Below are positions 58,600-64,000 of a stretch of 64,000 bases of DNA, piece after piece (the first letter of the stretch is position 1; the number at the start of each line of letters is the position of its first letter). The translations under genes were made by a program, and so were the position numbers. The stretch comes from Calonectria ilicicola (taxonomy: Eukaryota; Ascomycota; Sordariomycetes; Hypocreales; Nectriaceae), in NCBI GenBank assembly GCA_020809705.1, contig CP085826.1:7998001-8062000 (forward strand), written 5' to 3'. The notes beneath the pieces were generated by a model. The model was not told the DNA's origin and made no database searches. It saw only the letters and a list, made by a program, of their open reading frames with translations.

Positions 58600-60915
58600 A
58601 TGTGTGGAATAAGCGCATTCCTGAGTCATGCCGGAGGAGCCAGCTCAAATGAGCATACTAACGCCCAAGCCCAGCATGTGATGACTGAAATGGAAAACAG
58701 TCTGAACCTTATTGCGCATCGTGGACCAGATGCTCGCGGACATTGGTTTAGCGATGACCACAAAGTTGGTAGGTCTCCTTGGTTCCTGGTATTGTCTTGG
58801 CATGAATAGATGCTCAAATATTGTCCATAGGTCTTGGTCATGTTCGATTGTCAATCATAGACCTTAGCCCCAGTGGAAACCAGCCATTCCACGATGAAAA
58901 TGGTGGCATTCATGCTGTTGTGAATGGTGAACTGTATGACTACGAGCGTTATCGAGCTCAGTTAGCCAGCGAATTCAACTTCGTGGGAAACAGCGACTGT
59001 GAAATTGTCATTGCCTTGTACAAGCATTATGGTCTCTCTTTCATCTCCCATTTGAGGGGGGAGTTTGCCTTTGTGCTCTGGGACGCGAACCGCCAGTTGC
59101 TCATCGCTGCGAGAGACAGATATGGGATTAAATCGCTCTACTATACAGTGGTTCAAGGCAAATTATTGGTTGCCACAGAGATCAAATCTTTCTTGGCATT
59201 TGGATTACAGCCAGAATGGTGTGTTCAAACCCTGCGAGACCAAAGCTGGAGAGTAGAATCACGCACCTTTTTTAAAGGCGTATACCGAGTGGGTTTATTT
59301 CCGTCGCATATTTGCTGAAACTATGGGGCTTTCTTTTAACTTATCATAGGTTCTCCCGGGACACTATTTGACATGTCGTCCCAACGAGAAAGAAGAACAG
59401 CACCCTTACTGGGATCTTGAGTATCCCGATAAAGTATTCAGCTCTAATCCTTTTCTAGAAACTTTTACTGACTGTTGATGGGCTCTAGTTTTCGCGTGAT
59501 ATGCGATCAGAAGAGGAAATTGTTCAAGGAGTGAGGGAGCGCCTTCTGGAGGCTGTGAGAATCCGACTCAAAGCAGACGTCCCTGTAGCCATCTACCTCA
59601 GTGGCGGAATTGACTCGTCATCAGTTGCTGGAATGGTGGCTCATCTAATGAAACAGGGTACAAAGCTGGGTAGCGAGGCTAACTCGATTCCTTCAAACAT
59701 GAAATGCTTTACTGTTCAATTCGATGAGGATAGCGGTGCAGATGAGTCAGGTATATTCCAATCAACGCCGCACACATCAATTTTCATTGCTAACAGGTTC
59801 CAGAAATTGCTCGCCGTACAGCGAACTGGTTGGGTGTTGATATCCACTTGGTCAAAATGGACGAAGAAGCTCTGGCATCTCGATTCGAGGAGGCTGTCTG
59901 GCACAGTGAAATTCCTCTCCCTGATCTTAATGGAATGGGTCGGCTAGCGCTTTCCGAAGCGGTACATGCTCAAGGCATTAAAGTTGTCATCACCGGTAAC
60001 TGATCCCTCCACCTAAAGAAAAAGCCAAATTTTGTTCCTTCGCTCAGTATCGCTAATGCCTTTACAGGAGAGGGCTCCGATGAGCATTTTGCCGGATATG
60101 ATGCATTCCGAGCTGATTCTCTTAGCGAGCCTGATTATTCGTGGTCAGCGCGACTGGATGAGGCTGACCGTGAGGAAGCTTTACCTACGGCTATCGAACA
60201 AGTTACATACGGTATTTTCGGCGAGTATAGTACGAATGTTCCGAGTGCCACGAGACGTATGTTCAACCATGCCCACGTCACCAGCACAATCGCAAGAGTT
60301 GGTAATCTGCCATTTTCAGATTGGACCAATTCTTATGGAGAAGCTATACCGGAGACGAGTCTCGTCCAGGGTTTCAATGGCCAGGTCCGCGACAAGATCA
60401 TCAACCAGTGGCATCCCCTTCACACTGCTCAATACCTATTTATCAAATCATTCTTGCCTCATTTTATTCTACGGTATAATGGCGATAACATTGACATGGT
60501 CAATCAAGTTGAAAGTCGTTGCCCCTTCCTTGATCATCGTCTAACGGAATATGTCAACAAGGCGCCGCCAAGTCTCAAAATGAAGTATAACGCGAAGGAG
60601 AAATCTTATCGTGAAAAATATCTTCTCCGAGAAGCTGTAAGGCCCTATGTCACAGATGAAATTTACAATATCAGCAAGAAGGCATATATGGGTCCGCGAA
60701 AATTCTGGTCGGGTGGACCGTTGCATCAAAAGATTACTCATCTGGTCACGAAGGAAACCGTGCAGAATCTGGGCTTTGTGGACTGGGATGCTACAGAACA
60801 AGTTTTAAAAAAGGCTTTCAATAAGCAGGATCCTATGGCACTCCGTCGCATCATTACCGTTGCCCAGTTTGTTGTCATAGGACAGCGATTCGGAGTCAAA
60901 CCAGCCAGTGCCTAA
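58600..60915 (+). CDS. Asparagine-synthetase-like glutamine amidotransferase
   Basis: Predicted 670-aa AsnB-type enzyme. Six exons: 58600-58768, 58831-59288, 59350-59433, 59489-59750, 59804-59995, 60068-60915. MCGIS gives the N-terminal nucleophile Cys2 after Met removal, then LIAHRGPDARGHW, VRLSIIDLSPSGNQPF, VVNGELYDYERYR and the ammonia-site SDCEIVIALY of class II glutaminase domains. The synthetase half has the ATP pyrophosphatase loop YLSGGIDSSSVAG, DESEIARRTANWLGV, VITGEGSDEHFAGY and ESRCPFLDHRL. The reaction is Gln plus Asp (or another carboxylate) plus ATP to amide, Glu, AMP and PPi. Fungal genomes carry several paralogues beside the housekeeping one (about 570-590 aa); this longer form next to an oxygenase and an oxidase gene may amidate a secondary-metabolite acid, an inference. 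Confidence 0.94.
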
Positions 60916-61346
60916 CCCAATTGATGGCATCATATATCTACGGTAGATTTTAGGAGATTTTAGTTATTGAACCAGAAACATACTAGACATTTTGTTTCTA
61001 AAAGCTTCTGTCACTATTATGAAGATTTCATGCTACAGTCCCTCATGAGGGATTCCGCGAGGACAGTGAACACATTGACTAGGGGGTTTGGAAGAACTAC
61101 TGTAGATCTATCAATAAAGTCTGTAATATAGGTAAGTTAACAGTTGGCGATGCTTCAAGAGCTGATTTGTGGTAGTGAGCAAAAAACAACGATAACCGAA
61201 AAGTTAGAGTCAGTTGGCATCAATTCATCGCCGGATAATTCTTTCGCAATAGTCTGGCCTTATGTTTGTTTAATATTTTTTGACCACAGCATGATCATCT
61301 AGCTACATGGTACCAATTGCAGATAGAGCAAAACGGCTATAATCGT
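60916..61346. other. Convergent intergenic region
   Basis: About 430 AT-rich bases between the amidotransferase and AsaB-like 3' ends. No gene seen. Confidence 0.45.
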
Positions 61347-62519
61347 TTACCAAAATGCTGCACACCTTACCTCGATACTTTCCCGAGCCTCAGCATTTAT
61401 ATCCTGGTCAACCAACTCGAATGCACTATGGATAACTCCTCCGACTCCAAGATCAGACATCTTATCGGTCCCTTCTTGTGGTGCTCTTGCATGTGCTTCC
61501 AACTCGTTGTCAAATAGTTGGATTACCAAGACGTCAGAAGGTTGTTGCTCTGATATGAAGTGCCAGTCATGAGACTTCTTTTCTTTGTCACGGGGTGCAT
61601 AAGCCAAATAGCCTTGCGTCTTGTATGTTCCATTTTGATCAATGGCAATGTTCAATTTTGGGTTGTTGGGGTCAATTATCCGCGACAGATGAGCAGGAAT
61701 ACGCTCATCCAGGGGCTCAAGCTGATCAGAAGGCACATAATCAGATTCGGGAAAGGAAGCACAGGATGACAAGGCAAGAGGGTCGCGATGGACGGGCCGC
61801 AAAGGGCGCCATATAGAAAAAAGCGCAAATCGAGGGATCCCGTCGATGCCCTCCCCGTTTCCTCGATAATAGTCTTTGAGGTCATTCCACTGCACGCCGG
61901 ACTCAAGTAAACGATTCTCCGCTTCAATAACTTGCTCGGCCGCCAAAGCAACTTCTCTATGGTACTTTCTGATGTGGTATCGTGCACCCAAAGGAGTTAA
62001 ATCGCAATGCACCTTTGGAGCAGGGCAGATGGCATCTGTCTTGGAATTTCCGACAATTGGTGGAAACAGCAAAGACGCCTCATCCTTTTCTGAGATTTGT
62101 CCATTTTCTTCTGTGTCTGTAGCAGAAAGGGGGTCGTTTTCATTGTACAATTGACTTCGAAGCACCGCTGCGGATACGACCACTTTCTTGCACCCCGTCA
62201 ATTTTTGAACGAATTTCTCTACTTCCGGGAAATAGATTTCACGAAGCAGTTGCTCATTGTTCCAACTTGCACGATCGTAAGGGGCCGAATGGAGGGCCGA
62301 GTGATGTTGGCGAGCAGTGAAACCATGAACGGAGAGCTTGTACGGGGAATCATCTCCAAGGTCCAAAGAGTGTTTCATGTCCGTGAGGGGTAGGGTAGGA
62401 ACATCATTAAACTCGGAAATAGGTGGGAGCAGATACGCTTCTTTGCTTCCGGCTGGCTTAGCACCTCGGTTGAGGTAACGGAACTTCCCCCAGTGAGACG
62501 TGGGCGTGAGAGAACCCAT
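61347..62519 (-). CDS. AsaB/CmcJ-like hydroxylase/desaturase
   Basis: Intronless 390-aa protein of the fungal AsaB-like (CmcJ/GA4-desaturase-like) oxygenase family, members of which hydroxylate or desaturate natural products and are often embedded in biosynthetic clusters. Collinear signatures: [51 protein letters not shown] (H-x-D, a possible iron-binding pair), [47 protein letters not shown] in two segments, and the C-terminal RESIEVR. The length fits the family. An insertion (about residues 130-155, [25 protein letters not shown] acidic loop) is unusual. The ATG at 62519 ([13 protein letters not shown]) is chosen; the frame upstream begins only at a TTG. Convergent with the amidotransferase gene. 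Confidence 0.92.
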   Translation of the reverse strand: MGSLTPTSHWGKFRYLNRGAKPAGSKEAYLLPPISEFNDVPTLPLTDMKHSLDLGDDSPYKLSVHGFTARQHHSALHSAPYDRASWNNEQLLREIYFPEVEKFVQKLTGCKKVVVSAAVLRSQLYNENDPLSATDTEENGQISEKDEASLLFPPIVGNSKTDAICPAPKVHCDLTPLGARYHIRKYHREVALAAEQVIEAENRLLESGVQWNDLKDYYRGNGEGIDGIPRFALFSIWRPLRPVHRDPLALSSCASFPESDYVPSDQLEPLDERIPAHLSRIIDPNNPKLNIAIDQNGTYKTQGYLAYAPRDKEKKSHDWHFISEQQPSDVLVIQLFDNELEAHARAPQEGTDKMSDLGVGGVIHSAFELVDQDINAEARESIEVRCAAFW

Positions 62520-64000
62520 TGTAGGCAATGATGGGAATGATAATGATGACGATAGTATTGTGCCTACTGAAACATGAGGCTTTCAATCGCAAATGACAAG
62601 TTCACATGAAATATCCCCATCAGGTTGTTGACACTTTATGTTTGCGTCATCATACATATATCCCCGATATCGCATCCGGCCCTCCGAATCATGGCTCAGT
62701 TGCCGTCCTGGGTAGATACTCTCAGACCTTCGGACCATTGTGGCAGCCCATGTTGATGAAAAGATCCATTAAGGGAAAGGAAACCACTTTACTCGTATGA
62801 CCGACCAGATGTAACCATTCACCCTGGATAGCTACCACCACCACCGACTACCAATCCTCTCCATGACGTGGATAAACACTTTGACTTTCTTGCATTACGT
62901 AAAGACTGCGATACAGTTTCCTGATCTGCATTGATTAACTCCCACTCCATCACGGCTTGAGGGCCACTTGCGGGATTTACAGTCGATAGCGTCTTACATA
63001 CATCGGAGGCAAGGTCAATTCCATCACCGTGACACCAAAATTAAAGCCTATTGGTGCACAAATATTTTTCGAGGATCCAGTCAAGAGACAGTCGTTGAAA
63101 GGTCTAAGACCTACTCGAACTAACTCACCCTGCAGAGGAGCACTGAATACTTCCGTGGATCAGGGTCCAGCAGAAAGATCCACTGAATGTCACTGCTCAA
63201 TCCTTCAGCTTGGTTTGTGCCCCAGGTCTGTATGAGGCTGGGGTAAATATTTTGCGGATAGGTTGCAGTGGCAAAGTTCACTGGATCTCACCCCTTGATC
63301 CTTCGGTCCGGCCAGGGACCAAGTACAGGTAACGCCGGGGTAGATCTATGGATTGGGTTGTAATGCAAAGGCCCACTGGATGTCACCACAAGATCCATCG
63401 GCCCGGCCCGGGGGGACGAGGAGTGGATCGAGAGGACCCTTGCACCTGGTGCCCTGGCTCTTTTGTACACCGTGCAAAGAAATAATCCTTGCCAATCTTG
63501 TTTATGAAGCAATCGATTGGATCCGATGCAGCGTAAAGTCCTCATCCCCATCTCCCTGCATGTCGGTGCGAACTTTGGCGCCGGCCGTGATGGCTAGCGT
63601 CTTGCTCGGTTGCGGCGGATGTTCGTAGTAACCATGCGTGCAAGCCTCAGAATGCAGTCTGATCCCCGCATGATATGAGGCGGCGCACTTGTTTATTCCG
63701 TACTGTCGTGCTCAAGTGGAGTGCGAATCAATTCCCTCGCTATGCAATGCAAAGTATCTACTTGAAAAAGGTCGAGGAGGCTAATAAACAGGTATGGGTA
63801 TCAGAGATCAATACTGATTATTTTCTCATGTGTTGAGATCATTAAAGCTCTTTATTGAGTCATTAATCAAACAAAATTTCTGTTGCGAAAATCACTCTCT
63901 ATGGCTCCCCCGTCCGTATTACCGTTGTTTGCTTCGCAGACCGGGATTCGGCGAGACTCACAAGACAGCGAAACACCAACTGTTACGGTCAATTTTCCGT
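62520..64000. other. Right-edge intergenic region
   Basis: About 1.5 kb with the AsaB-like promoter at its left end and copy C of the GC-rich repeat in the middle. Nothing recognised from 63.45 kb to the edge. Confidence 0.4.
63155..63430 (+). repeat. Degenerate GC-rich repeat, copy C (three tandem units)
   Basis: Three diverged units with a period of about 94-99 bases; each begins GGAT and contains a CACTGRAT..TCAC core (AAAGATCCACTGAATGTCAC near 63174, AAAGTTCACTGGATCTCAC near 63272, AAAGGCCCACTGGATGTCAC near 63367), followed by CAATCCTTC/GATCCTTCGG/GATCCATCGG. Ends in CGGCCCGGCCCGGGGG as copy A does. Function unknown. Confidence 0.7.

Noticed and set aside
1..64000. tRNA or rRNA genes, CRISPR arrays, intact transposons, telomeric repeats
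   Set aside because: No B-box-like TTCRANNC in a cloverleaf context, no regular repeat-spacer array, no transposase, integrase or reverse-transcriptase frames and no TTAGGG runs were seen by eye.

Overview
This window is nuclear DNA of a filamentous ascomycete (Pezizomycotina; a Sordariomycete-like gene repertoire is an inference). Most genes carry short GT..AG introns of about 45-70 nt with CTNAC/CTAAT branch points. The families are typical of these fungi: a CFEM-GPCR, a Clr5-ankyrin protein, a HET-domain protein, a Zn2Cys6 regulator, a two-module NRPS with terminal reductase, and DHA1-type MFS transporters. I saw no rRNA, tRNA, CRISPR array or intact transposon. Exon borders were placed by eye from splice consensus plus reading frame.

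Layout. 0-7 kb: an aspartate aminotransferase cut by the left edge, an NmrA-like NAD(P)-binding protein, an HpcH/HpaI-type aldolase and, divergent from it, a single-exon protein with two RraA-like aldolase domains in tandem; this looks catabolic. 8-12 kb: Clr5-ankyrin protein. 12-18 kb: MFS transporter, quinone-oxidoreductase-like MDR protein and a secreted amidase. 20.7-22.3 kb: CFEM-GPCR. 23-26.6 kb: a pyrimidine-biased, minisatellite-rich tract without a confident gene. 27.9-29.2 kb: a Ser/Pro-rich hypothetical protein. 31.6-38.1 kb: an A-T-C-A-T-R NRPS whose frame is broken by one in-frame TGA. 40.6-49.0 kb: a compact four-gene block (Zn2Cys6 regulator, metallo-beta-lactamase, fumarylacetoacetase, MFS transporter) arranged as two divergent pairs. 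49.3-52.4 kb: a HET protein with a possible premature TAG. 55.5-62.5 kb: a secreted FAD-linked oxidase, an asparagine-synthetase-like amidotransferase and an AsaB-like oxygenase, separated and bounded by copies of a degenerate GC-rich repeat.

How genes may work together. The best supported functional unit is the 40.6-49.0 kb block. Both divergent promoters contain the palindrome TTCGGNCCGAA (two copies between regulator and MBL, one 15-bp copy between FAA and MFS), a likely operator for the adjacent Zn2Cys6 protein. With a lactonase-type hydrolase, a fumarylacetoacetase-type C-C hydrolase and a transporter it reads as an inducible uptake/degradation or detoxification cluster for an unknown, perhaps lactone-bearing or aromatic-derived, compound. 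The 0-7 kb group could channel hydroxy-keto acids to pyruvate/oxaloacetate. The NRPS has no obvious tailoring genes next to it and may be inactive in this strain.
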